Part shown: piece after piece, positions 9,482-16,917 of the stretch | Layout: the number at the start of each line of letters is the position of its first letter | How positions within the stretch are numbered: position 1 is the first letter of the stretch | Source: Syntrophomonas sp. UBA5314 | Lineage (GTDB): Bacteria > Bacillota > Syntrophomonadia > Syntrophomonadales > Syntrophomonadaceae | Assembly: GCA_002410325.1 (NCBI GenBank) | Contig: DHRK01000011.1 | Span: forward strand, 1 to 62,996 | Direction: 5' to 3' | Length of the DNA stretch: 62,996 bases | Position numbers and translations under genes: made by a program | Notes under the pieces: generated by a model | What the model was told of the DNA's origin: nothing | The model's database searches: none | The model's input: only the letters and a program-made list of their open reading frames with translations

Positions 9482-9519
9482 GACACGGGGACGGAATTGG
9501 AAAATGAACCGGTGGAACC

Positions 9520-9562
9520 GGTGCCGGCTTACATTTTGGATCTCGGCCGGATGGCCGGCACC
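9520..9562. terminator. Possible terminator between convergent genes
   Basis: A 9-bp perfect stem, GGTGCCGGC (9520-9528) with GCCGGCACC (9554-9562), encloses a smaller GGCCGG dyad. It lies between the DUF2207 gene (plus) and the end of the zinc operon (minus). There is no strong T-run on either side, so termination is only likely from position. Confidence 0.4.
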
Positions 9563-9645
9563 GTCCTTATTCCAGGTTCATGATGTGATGAAGGGTTAAG
9601 ATGAACGATTGGAAAGCAGTGCCCAAAGCCGCCGACTGAAACAAC

Positions 9646-10527
9646 TTAATATGGATAGATATAGCCTTTCACTTCCTGGGCAGGGGTGATTTTAGTCACC
9701 GTAATTTGAGGCTCATCGGAGTCCATATATTGTCCTTTAAAGATAGTCCCCTCAACAGTTACCCAGGACTCCGGTTTCAATTCAGATACCCGGTCATACT
9801 TACAGATCATGCCCAGCGGGGTTAAATCAGCAACGCAGCACGACATGGCCAGCCGCGCGGATACAAATTCGTTATTTTGCATAATTTCAGGATTTTTAAA
9901 TACAAATCCGGTTATAACAATCTGATAACCAATATATTTTTCCATATTGGTATATATTTCGGCAAGCCAGGGATAGAAATCATCATTCCCAACCGTTATT
10001 TTTTTATTTTTGGCATCCAAACCGGGCGGCAGGGAAACGGCGTATTCATCATAAGGGGATGCGGAGCCTGTATCGGAAGCATTGATGTCCAGGGAATCGG
10101 AACTACCGTCTTGCGGTAATGTTGTATCCGTAGATTCCGTGCTGTTGGGGACGGGATTCTCCGTTGAGGTACCGGTCGGGGCATTAGAAGCAGCACTCTT
10201 GCCGGAGAAGGTTCCCCCGCCCATATACTTGGCAGAAAGATCGGAAGAGCTCAAAGGGGTATGGGGAAGCAGCAGAAATAAAATAGGGATTGCCAGGACC
10301 AAGCAATGGGCCGAGCGTATCTTGTGCTGGGGGCGAAACAGGCTGCGAAGCCCCGCATAAGCCCATATTAGCATCACGATGGCCGTAAAATAAAGATAAG
10401 GCCCCATTCTGGGCGTGACATAGGAGAGATATTTCCCGCTGTCTACCAGATGAAATATCAATACGGCAAAAACAGAACAGCACAGGGACTCTAAGAAATG
10501 CTGAGGATTAAATGCTCTGGCTGGCAT
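9646..10527 (-). CDS. DUF1980 / TIGR03943 family membrane protein (YcgQ-like)
   Basis: Predicted 293 residues. The start at 10527 (reading MPARAF) is used because the upstream permease gene stops at 10530, two bases away; the frame is open further upstream but only inside that gene. There are four hydrophobic segments in the first 110 residues (two near 14-35 and 40-70), then a Ser/Thr/Pro-rich linker and a C-terminal soluble domain with a conserved C-C pair (S-C-C-V-A-D-L-T-P-L-G). This matches the YcgQ type that pairs with YcgR/YraQ-type permeases. Here it is translationally coupled to such a permease as the last gene of a zinc operon, so a role in metal transport at the membrane is likely but unproven. 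Confidence 0.82.
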   Translation of the reverse strand: MPARAFNPQHFLESLCCSVFAVLIFHLVDSGKYLSYVTPRMGPYLYFTAIVMLIWAYAGLRSLFRPQHKIRSAHCLVLAIPILFLLLPHTPLSSSDLSAKYMGGGTFSGKSAASNAPTGTSTENPVPNSTESTDTTLPQDGSSDSLDINASDTGSASPYDEYAVSLPPGLDAKNKKITVGNDDFYPWLAEIYTNMEKYIGYQIVITGFVFKNPEIMQNNEFVSARLAMSCCVADLTPLGMICKYDRVSELKPESWVTVEGTIFKGQYMDSDEPQITVTKITPAQEVKGYIYPY

Positions 10528-10529
10528 AA

Positions 10530-12104
10530 TTATATTCCTCCCCCATAAGTGAGTAGAAAGACAACGGCAAAGCATACGATAAAGGCCGTAAACAATAGTT
10601 TGGCGATAAAACGCCTTGAAAAACCGGAGGATAGCATCATCACGTTTTTGATGTCCATCATCGGCCCGAACACTAAGAATCCCATAATCGCACCCATCGG
10701 GAATTGATTGGCAAAGCTGCGTGCCACCATGGCGTCTGATGACGAACACAGGGAGAGGGCAAAGGCCATAATCATCATTATTATGATAGAAACGGCCAGG
10801 CCTGCGCCGCTTTGAGCGGAGGCGAATATCCCGGTTCCCATGGATTGAAAGAGGGAAGAGATAAACGTCCCGATGACCAGATATTTACCGACATCAAAGA
10901 ATTCCGCTTGCGAATGGCGTATAAACAGGCCGGCCCTGTCCGTAAAACTGGTCATGGATTCCAGATCCTCGTAACAGCCGCAGCTGCACATGAGCCGGTC
11001 AAGCGCGCCTCCGGATAACACAGGGCCTTGCGGGGGCCGCCCAACAAAGATAAGCCCGATTAAAACAGCGGCTATAATTCCCAGGCTCACGCGCCCGATC
11101 ACGATGTTCATATTGCCGTTGAAAGCGTAATAAGTAGACAAAATAACCACCGGATTGATCACCGGCGTAACCGTCAGAAAAGTAATGGCTACCGGGAGGG
11201 GGACCCCTTTTTTTACCAGGCTCCTGAAAATAGGTATAGAAGCACAGTCGCAGACCGGAAGGCAGAAACCGGCCAGGATGGCAACCAGCATCCCCTTTCC
11301 GAGTGATTGGGGAAATCTGCGTTCAATCACTTCTTTCGGGATAAAGACCTGAATCACGGATGAAAGCAATACGCCAATCAGCAGAAAAGGAAGAGCCTGG
11401 AGGATGATCCCCAAAAACACATTGATGATTGTATTGACCGGGATTTGGAACATCTCCAAAACCGGCTTGCCAATCAGGTGCAGGACAAAAATCAGGACGA
11501 CCGTCAGAAAAAACGCGTTGACAGGGCGTTCTTTTTTCCTGAAAAGCTGTTTATATAAATCCTTATAGGCCTTTATTTCGTAGATATGGATGCCGGGATT
11601 AATGCCATTCAATACTTTCCGGATTCGTTTGAAAGAATCGGCCGAACCTACATTGCGCACAACGGCGAAATCGCAGTTGGCAATCTGCTCGGGCAGCGCG
11701 GCCCCGGTCCGGCCCAGCAGATTTTCCAGGTTCGCTGCATCCGCAATGTGCAGCACTTGCTTAATGCTGCCCAGGCGGCGCAAGGAGGGATGCAAAAGCA
11801 AGTCCTGCAGTTGAGCAAACGGCACGATACCGTTCCACTCGATCCAAATCTCATCAAGCTCGTGGCTTTGTATATAGCCGCCAATTTGCTGGATGATCTG
11901 TTCCGGCAGCAGCTCCAGAACTTTTTTGGGGAAGGTGAGGCTATGGCAGTTACCATACCGGCTGTGAAACTCCTCCTCGCCGTTTTCAAACTGGATGAGC
12001 AGTATTTTGAAGTCCTGCCAATCGCTCCTGTTCAGCAGGTCGTTTAAAAAAGTGGTTTTCCCGGCGTCCAGAAAGCCGGTAACAACATAAATAGGTAGCG
12101 CCAT
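10530..12104 (-). CDS. CobW-like GTPase domain fused to DUF318/ArsP-type permease
   Basis: Predicted 524 residues in one uninterrupted frame. Residues 1 to about 175 resemble a COG0523 G3E GTPase: a P-loop GFLDAGKTTF near the N-terminus and a Walker B-like I-E-W-N-G. The usual CxCC metal motif is absent (the region reads Y-G-N-C-H-S) and the NKxD motif is degenerate. From about 195 there are at least eight membrane segments of the YraQ/ArsP permease type, with its signature C-L-P-V-C-D-C-A-S-I-P and a second half containing S-L-C-S-S-S-D-A. The gene lies 4 bases after the complete CobW gene and 2 bases before the DUF1980 gene. The fusion suggests a permease whose gating or metal loading is coupled to a nucleotide-binding domain. 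Substrate is unknown; zinc is inferred from the operon. Confidence 0.88.
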   Translation of the reverse strand: MALPIYVVTGFLDAGKTTFLNDLLNRSDWQDFKILLIQFENGEEEFHSRYGNCHSLTFPKKVLELLPEQIIQQIGGYIQSHELDEIWIEWNGIVPFAQLQDLLLHPSLRRLGSIKQVLHIADAANLENLLGRTGAALPEQIANCDFAVVRNVGSADSFKRIRKVLNGINPGIHIYEIKAYKDLYKQLFRKKERPVNAFFLTVVLIFVLHLIGKPVLEMFQIPVNTIINVFLGIILQALPFLLIGVLLSSVIQVFIPKEVIERRFPQSLGKGMLVAILAGFCLPVCDCASIPIFRSLVKKGVPLPVAITFLTVTPVINPVVILSTYYAFNGNMNIVIGRVSLGIIAAVLIGLIFVGRPPQGPVLSGGALDRLMCSCGCYEDLESMTSFTDRAGLFIRHSQAEFFDVGKYLVIGTFISSLFQSMGTGIFASAQSGAGLAVSIIIMMIMAFALSLCSSSDAMVARSFANQFPMGAIMGFLVFGPMMDIKNVMMLSSGFSRRFIAKLLFTAFIVCFAVVFLLTYGGGI

Positions 12105-12108
12105 ACAA

Positions 12109-13065
12109 TTATTCTCCGCTAAAGATACTGACCAACTCCTGGCGGTTTAGGTTCCGGCCGATAATACACAGCATGTCGCCCCCGGCAGCGCAATTCGCGA
12201 TCCGCAGGTCTCCGGGGAGATATTGCAGATTCACGTATCCGTCGGTACCGCGCACGATGCCTTTGGCACGCAGGACGGTTCCCGTCGCGGCCTCCATTTT
12301 AGATATTCGCGCCCGCAGATCCCCGATGCTGAATATACGCTTGGTTCTTATGGTGACGGTGTCAAAGACATCTTCAGCCGCAGGGTGGTGTTCACAAGCG
12401 CCCTGAAGGTCGTGGATGTGATGGCCGCAGCCGCATCCGTGCGGGTGGCCGCATTGCTCCCGGTGCTCATGGCGGCCAGGCTGCGGAAATAGTATGTCAT
12501 CCGTACTCATTTGCTCCCAGGGCCTGGCAAGGATAGCAGCGTGGGCATTCAAGCCTTTGACCAGCTTGACTGCGTCATTTATCTTGCCGGGAAAATCCTC
12601 GGTACGGCTGAAAAGGATAAGATCGGCATTTTGAATTTGATCTTCAAAAAATTCACCGAAGTTGTCAAGGTACATTTTACAGCGTTTCACATCAACGACC
12701 GTAATCTTAGCCTTAACCCTGGCAAGCGGTTGAACGCGCGGGTCTGCGCACGCCTTCATAATGTCCGACAGCTTACCGACCCCGGACGGTTCAATGATAA
12801 TTTTATCCGGGTGGAAGCGGTCCAGGAGCTCTTGGAGAGCTTTGACAAAATCGCCGGAAAGGCTGCAGCAAATGCACCCGGCATTAAGCTCCTTTACTTC
12901 AATGTGGCCGGATTTAAGCAGGGTGGCGTCGACACTGATTTCACCGAAATCGTTTTCGATGAGAACGATTTTGTCCTTCCTAAAAGCTTCTTGGAGCAGT
13001 TTCTGGATCAGCGTGGTTTTTCCGGCTCCCAAGAAGCCCGATACTATATATATTTCAGCAGCCAT
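12109..13065 (-). CDS. CobW/COG0523 family GTPase, probable zinc metallochaperone
   Basis: Predicted 318 residues starting at 13065 (MAAEIY), which has GGGAGG six bases upstream; the ATG at 13071 touches that site. The P-loop is GFLGAGKTTL, the metal-binding motif C64-I-C66-C67 is intact, Walker B-like I-I-E-P-S-G follows, and a His/Cys-rich stretch lies around 200-230 (H-P-H-G-C-G-C-G-H-H). The C-terminal CobW_C domain is present. COG0523 GTPases of this form insert or traffic metals, and those beside Zur and Znu genes are zinc-responsive. Within this operon a role as zinc chaperone during limitation is a good inference. Confidence 0.9.
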   Translation of the reverse strand: MAAEIYIVSGFLGAGKTTLIQKLLQEAFRKDKIVLIENDFGEISVDATLLKSGHIEVKELNAGCICCSLSGDFVKALQELLDRFHPDKIIIEPSGVGKLSDIMKACADPRVQPLARVKAKITVVDVKRCKMYLDNFGEFFEDQIQNADLILFSRTEDFPGKINDAVKLVKGLNAHAAILARPWEQMSTDDILFPQPGRHEHREQCGHPHGCGCGHHIHDLQGACEHHPAAEDVFDTVTIRTKRIFSIGDLRARISKMEAATGTVLRAKGIVRGTDGYVNLQYLPGDLRIANCAAGGDMLCIIGRNLNRQELVSIFSGE

Positions 13066-13128
13066 TGGCATCCTCCCAATTACACGACTTTACGTTTTCG
13101 AGCAAGCATATGGCCAGGGCGGAAATCA

Positions 13129-13539
13129 TCAGTGGGCACAATCTTTACAAAACCCGTAAATTTCCAGATTGTGTCCTATCACCTGAAAATCATCGTCCTG
13201 GAACTTCGGTAAAAATTTTTCCATCGGGCAATTGTCCATCTGGATGATTTTGTGGCAGTTCATGCAAACCGCGTAATGCTTGTGCTGAAAGCGGTTAAGC
13301 TCATATAGCGCCGTTTCACTGTTCATTACGGCGATTTTAACGGCCATGCCCCTTTTCACCAAAAGCTCCAGTATCCTGTACACGGTAGAAAGCCACACCG
13401 AAGTACCGTCCCTTTTAATTTCAGAGTATATTTCCATAGCGCTTAAAGGCTTTCGGGCATGCTCAAGCACCGCAAGCACGCATTCGCGCTGTTTGGTTTT
13501 TTTCAAACCGGCCGGCCAGTCTGGTTGTATATCTTTCAA
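13129..13539 (-). CDS. Fur family metal regulator, probably Zur
   Basis: Predicted 136 residues from a TTG at 13539 that has GAGGTGA seven bases upstream; a TTG at 13563 in the same frame lacks a site. The N-terminal winged helix includes S-T-V-Y-R-I-L. The C-terminal dimerisation domain has a histidine cluster (F-Q-H-K-H-Y) and the structural zinc cysteines C92-x2-C95 and C131-x2-C134. Fur, Zur and PerR cannot be separated by motif alone. Being encoded between znuB and a zinc-type CobW gene, it is most likely Zur, acting on the large palindrome at 16506-16534 ahead of its own operon. Confidence 0.87.
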   Translation of the reverse strand: MKDIQPDWPAGLKKTKQRECVLAVLEHARKPLSAMEIYSEIKRDGTSVWLSTVYRILELLVKRGMAVKIAVMNSETALYELNRFQHKHYAVCMNCHKIIQMDNCPMEKFLPKFQDDDFQVIGHNLEIYGFCKDCAH

Positions 13540-13575
13540 TGTATATTCACCTCTTTCATGCAATAAGTATAATAT

Positions 13576-14400
13576 CTATTGATTGGCAGTCAACAAAATT
13601 CTGGCCGTTGCTTTTTTTATTAAGAAAATCAGCATCAACCCCAGGACGCCTATCAGTACGATGGTGCCCCCGGGTTTTAAGCGTCCATAATAGGCGGCGA
13701 ACAGTCCGGTCACCGTAAAAAAAACGGCGAAGCAGACCGAATATAGGACGGTCTGCTTATAGCTCTTGCCGAACTGCATGGCGCAGGCCACCGGGACCAC
13801 CATCATGGAGGAGACAATCAGCGCCCCCACTGTGCGGGCGGCAACCGACACGGTAGCGGCGGTTAAGAGGGTAAAGATAAAATTGACGGTCTTTATCGGG
13901 ATGCCTGCCAGCCGCGCGGCTCTTTCATCCAGAGCGATATAAAACAGCTCCTTATACAAAAGGATGAAAGCCAGCAGAACGGCGCTGCTGATACAGGCCA
14001 CCAGGATCATTTCAAAATCGCTGATGGCTACGATGCTGCCAAACAGAAAGCTGTTGAAGTTGGCCGCGTTTTTCACAAAGCCGGACAATACGCCCGCGAG
14101 GCCGACGCCGGCCGACATGATGATGGCAATAGACATTTCAGAGTATTGGGGTATCTTTTTGCGTATGGCCTCAATGCCCAGCGCAGCGGCAATGCAAATG
14201 GCAATCGCGCCCAATACGGGGTTGACGCCCATGATCAGACCGGCCGCCACCCCGGCCAGGGAGGTATGGGACAGCGCGTCGCCGATCATGGAAAGGCGTT
14301 TTAAAACCACGATGATTCCGATGCAGGGGATTATGACGGCCAGCAGGATGCCGACTATAAAAGCCCGGCGCATAAAATCATATTCCAGAATCGCCGCCAT
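13576..14400 (-). CDS. znuB: Zinc ABC transporter permease ZnuB
   Basis: Predicted 274 residues with about eight membrane segments of the ABC-3 type, including the family's G-D-A-L-S-H-T-S-L-A-G-V region near residue 40. The ATG at 14400 has AAGGAGG eight bases before it, so it is preferred to the GTG at 14409 that overlaps the site. The start lies inside the 3' end of znuC (overlap of 23 bases), indicating translational coupling. It forms the channel for zinc delivered by the ZnuA-like lipoprotein. Manganese or iron specificity cannot be ruled out for this family, but the regulator and CobW neighbours favour zinc. Confidence 0.92.
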   Translation of the reverse strand: MAAILEYDFMRRAFIVGILLAVIIPCIGIIVVLKRLSMIGDALSHTSLAGVAAGLIMGVNPVLGAIAICIAAALGIEAIRKKIPQYSEMSIAIIMSAGVGLAGVLSGFVKNAANFNSFLFGSIVAISDFEMILVACISSAVLLAFILLYKELFYIALDERAARLAGIPIKTVNFIFTLLTAATVSVAARTVGALIVSSMMVVPVACAMQFGKSYKQTVLYSVCFAVFFTVTGLFAAYYGRLKPGGTIVLIGVLGLMLIFLIKKATARILLTANQ

Positions 14401-15154
14401 AGCCGTCACCTCCTTCCTGCTGAATTGGACAGCCTATTGCCGGGTGCTTATGCTTGTGCAAAAGCTCCTCATGGACCTGCGCTTTATCTAGCACAACCAG
14501 GGAGCCTTCTTCCAGGCAGAGAATCCTCGATACATAGTTTACCGCCCGGCCGATATCGTGGGTAACCATCATAATGGTAAGCCCGGTTTCCCGATTCAAA
14601 CGCGCCAGCAGCTCGTAGAGGGACTGCGCCGTTTGGGCATCCACGCCGGTGGTCGGTTCATCAAGCAGCATGATTTCCGGATCGTTCACCAATACCCGGG
14701 CCAGCATGACCCGCTGCTGCTGTCCGCCTGAAAGCTCGCCGATCAGCCGCCCGGCATATGATGCCATGTCCACCAGCTCAAGGGCCTGCTGGGTTTTCGC
14801 GCGGTGTTCTTTTTTAGGAAACCGGAGCAGACCGATCTGCGAAAAAAGATTGGCTTTTACGATTTCCTCCGCAGTAGCGGGGAAATTGGCAGCGGACTGC
14901 AATCCGGTTTGCGGTAGATAGCCGATTCGCGGCCAGTCCTTGAATTGGCGGATATCCTGACCGAACAGCCGGATGCTTCCCGCCGCCGGAGCCAGTTCTC
15001 CTATTATAAGGCGCAATAAGGTGCTTTTGCCGGCCCCATTAGAGCCGATGATGGCGGCAAAATCTCCTTTGTAAACGGAGAAGCCGATTTTGGCGAAAAT
15101 CGGCTCGCTTCCGTAAGTGAAGCTTAAATTGTCTACTTCCATTACGTCAGGCAT
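14378..15154 (-). CDS. znuC: Zinc ABC transporter ATP-binding protein ZnuC
   Basis: Predicted 258 residues. Walker A GSNGAGKSTL, the ABC signature LSGGQQQR, Walker B I-M-L-L-D-E-P-T-T-G-V-D and the switch His in V-T-H-D-I-G are all present. AAGGAGG precedes the ATG. The gene begins 10 bases after znuA and runs into znuB. It powers import of zinc across the cytoplasmic membrane. Confidence 0.93.
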   Translation of the reverse strand: MPDVMEVDNLSFTYGSEPIFAKIGFSVYKGDFAAIIGSNGAGKSTLLRLIIGELAPAAGSIRLFGQDIRQFKDWPRIGYLPQTGLQSAANFPATAEEIVKANLFSQIGLLRFPKKEHRAKTQQALELVDMASYAGRLIGELSGGQQQRVMLARVLVNDPEIMLLDEPTTGVDAQTAQSLYELLARLNRETGLTIMMVTHDIGRAVNYVSRILCLEEGSLVVLDKAQVHEELLHKHKHPAIGCPIQQEGGDGYGGDSGI

Positions 15155-15164
15155 TATAGCCTCC

Positions 15165-16139
15165 TTACTGCAACGCCGCTTTTAATGACCCCAGGTTTTG
15201 ACGCATGACGGAGAAATAATCGTCTCCGGCTGCCTGCTGTTCATCGCTCAATCCTTCGAGGGGATTCAGCACGGCTGTTTCGGCTCCCGTGGCCTTCGCA
15301 ATGGTCTCGGCCACCTTGGGGCTCACCAGTTCTTCAAAAAAGATCACCTTCACGTCGTGCTCTTTGGCAAAGTCGATGATCTCAGCCACTCTTGCCGGAT
15401 CGGGTTCGGAATCGGGAGATAAACCCTCAATGCCGATTTGATTAAGGCCATAGGCCGCACACAGGTATCCGAACGCTTCATGGGATACGATAATGTCCTT
15501 TTTGGGAAGAGGAGAAAGAGCATCCTTAAACTCTTTGTCAAGCGCGTCGAGGTCGGCGGCGTATTTCGCATAGTTCGCTTCATAATAATCCTTGTTATTC
15601 GGGTCGGCCTGCACCAAGGCATTTTTTATGTTTTCCATTTCTTTTTTGGCATTTAGCGGGCTGAGCCAAACATGGGGGTCGAATCCCTCGTCCTCATGTT
15701 CTTCCTTCCGGGCGGCATCCTTCGCTTCATCTTCATGCTCATGGTGACCTTCCACAAGCTTGATATCCCTGGACGCCTCCACGGCGATCAGGTTTTTATT
15801 TTGGAGCGACTTCAGAACGTCCTCAGCCCAATGCTCCATGCCGGCTCCGTTGTAAATAAAAACTTTAGCTTTTTCAAGCCCGGTGATGTCGGCGGCGGTG
15901 GGTTCCCAATCGTGCGGTTCGGTTCCGGCCGGAACCATGTTTACGACATTGACCTGATCCCCGCCGATCTTTGAAGCAAAATCATACATCGGATAAAAGC
16001 TGGCATATACGGACAGTTTTTCTTTTTGGGACTGGTTAGCGTCCGTATTTGTGGCAGGAGGGTTTTGAGTCGAACTGCACCCTGCCAGCAGAAATAGGGC
16101 CAGACTTCCGCTTATCAGTATATTCCAAAATTTTCTCAC
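15165..16139 (-). CDS. znuA: Zinc ABC transporter substrate-binding lipoprotein ZnuA
   Basis: Predicted 324 residues, GTG start with AAGGAGG upstream. The signal peptide ends in a lipobox LLAG-C21, so it is membrane-anchored outside the cell. The cluster A-I fold is indicated by the metal ligands H76 (E-P-H-D-W), the His/Glu-rich loop at 131-154, D-P-H-V-W-L-S just after it, V-S-H-E-A-F-G in the middle, and a C-terminal ligand region. The charged histidine loop is characteristic of zinc-binding ZnuA/AdcA proteins rather than manganese ones. Confidence 0.93.
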   Translation of the reverse strand: MRKFWNILISGSLALFLLAGCSSTQNPPATNTDANQSQKEKLSVYASFYPMYDFASKIGGDQVNVVNMVPAGTEPHDWEPTAADITGLEKAKVFIYNGAGMEHWAEDVLKSLQNKNLIAVEASRDIKLVEGHHEHEDEAKDAARKEEHEDEGFDPHVWLSPLNAKKEMENIKNALVQADPNNKDYYEANYAKYAADLDALDKEFKDALSPLPKKDIIVSHEAFGYLCAAYGLNQIGIEGLSPDSEPDPARVAEIIDFAKEHDVKVIFFEELVSPKVAETIAKATGAETAVLNPLEGLSDEQQAAGDDYFSVMRQNLGSLKAALQ

Positions 16140-16172
16140 GTTTATTGACCTCCTTGAGTTATCGGGTGGTTT

Positions 16173-16463
16173 TTAGAATCTTTCCTGTCTATGCCGGCCA
16201 AAGCACTCGCTGCAATAAACCGGTCTATTTCCGCGCGGCTCAAAGGGCACCGTGCATTCCCGGCCGCAATCAGCACATACCGCAGTATACATTTTCCGTG
16301 GCAACCCCCCTTCGCTTTTTGGCGTTTTGCGTTTTATGCGGCACGCCTTGCATCGCAGCGGTTCATTTTGAAAACCCTTTTCAGCATAGAACTCCTGCTC
16401 CCCGGCAGAGAATAAGAATTCCTGTCCACAATCCTTGCAAATGAGAATTTTGTCTGTGTACAT
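16173..16463 (-). CDS. Small CxxC-x17-CxxC zinc-ribbon protein
   Basis: Predicted 96 residues. Cysteine pairs occur at C9/C12, C38/C41, C63/C66 and C84/C87. The last two pairs are separated by exactly 17 residues, the defining spacing of the TIGR04272 family, and the first two match the companion zf_Tbcl-type domain. I start at 16463 because earlier sequence contains the operator and promoter. It is the first gene of the zinc operon, 33 bases before znuA. A cysteine-rich protein made under the same control could store, sense or deliver zinc; that role is inferred. The frame is open upstream to 16562, but that region holds the promoter. Confidence 0.82.
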   Translation of the reverse strand: MYTDKILICKDCGQEFLFSAGEQEFYAEKGFQNEPLRCKACRIKRKTPKSEGGLPRKMYTAVCADCGRECTVPFEPRGNRPVYCSECFGRHRQERF

Positions 16464-16505
16464 ACGGCTTATCCACTCGTTTCTTTTAATAAATATGCGA
16501 AAACA

Positions 16506-16534
16506 TAAATGCAAATGATTTTCATTCGCATTTA
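16506..16534. promoter_or_regulatory. 29-bp palindrome, probable Zur/Fur operator
   Basis: The site reads TAAATGC-n-AATGA-nnn-TCATT-n-GCATTTA and is symmetrical at every stated base. The inner AATGA...TCATT matches the core of Fur-family boxes. It starts at the -10 hexamer of the zinc operon promoter and covers the expected transcription start, an ideal place for repression by the Fur-type protein encoded in the operon. Confidence 0.85.
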
Positions 16535-16562
16535 TTATAATTTGGAAACTTGCAAAAGTCAA
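16534..16562 (-). promoter_or_regulatory. Sigma-A promoter of the zinc operon
   Basis: On the minus strand TTGACT (16562-16557) is followed after exactly 17 bases by a perfect TATAAT (16539-16534). The -10 box overlaps the outer base of the palindromic operator. No other comparable promoter is seen between the eight genes, so it probably drives all of them down to 9646. Confidence 0.85.
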
Positions 16563-16761
16563 AACTAATTGGGTAATACCTGGTCGTACTAATAGATAGC
16601 AGATACACTGTTCCCCAATAAATATGGCCGGACAAAGACCAAATCTAATGTATATGCAAATTATTCGCGTTTATTGAAGCGAAGCAGCGGAGGCCAAGGG
16701 TTCCGTTTTCGGCCGCGGAAACGCTAGGCAAGTTGGGCAGAACGGGTAGCGGAGATTCGGA

Positions 16762-16917
16762 ATGAAGGATGAGATTTTAGCGACGGGAAGATTTAAAAAG
16801 GACTTAAAGGCCATCATGAAGCGGGTGTACAATATTAAGTTGCTGCAAGACGTTGTTGGGCGGCTGGCTACCCTAATACCGAAAACCGTTTGCCGTCTCT
16901 CTGGCATATGTCTTTAA
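16762..16917 (+). pseudogene. Truncated YafQ-family toxin remnant
   Basis: An ATG at 16762 opens a 51-codon frame. Its first 36 residues contain G-R-F-K-K-D-L-K-A-I-M-K-R then Y-N-I-K-L-L-Q-D-V-V, the N-terminal half of YafQ-type mRNA interferases. Similarity ends near 16870, where the convergent FAD oxidoreductase gene begins, so the catalytic C-terminal half (with the conserved D-H-x-L) is missing. The ATG overlaps a TGA of a preceding frame ending ...GSGDSE, as in an antitoxin-toxin overlap, but I do not recognise that frame. Identified by motif memory only. Confidence 0.55.

Noticed and set aside
10528..10749. N-terminal extension of the DUF1980 protein
   Set aside because: The extra codons lie wholly inside the upstream permease gene, and the sequence reads as an out-of-frame shadow of it.
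16671..16907. A 78-codon minus-strand frame downstream of the zinc operon promoter region
   Set aside because: No binding site and no protein-like motifs; the plus strand reads as a YafQ remnant instead.
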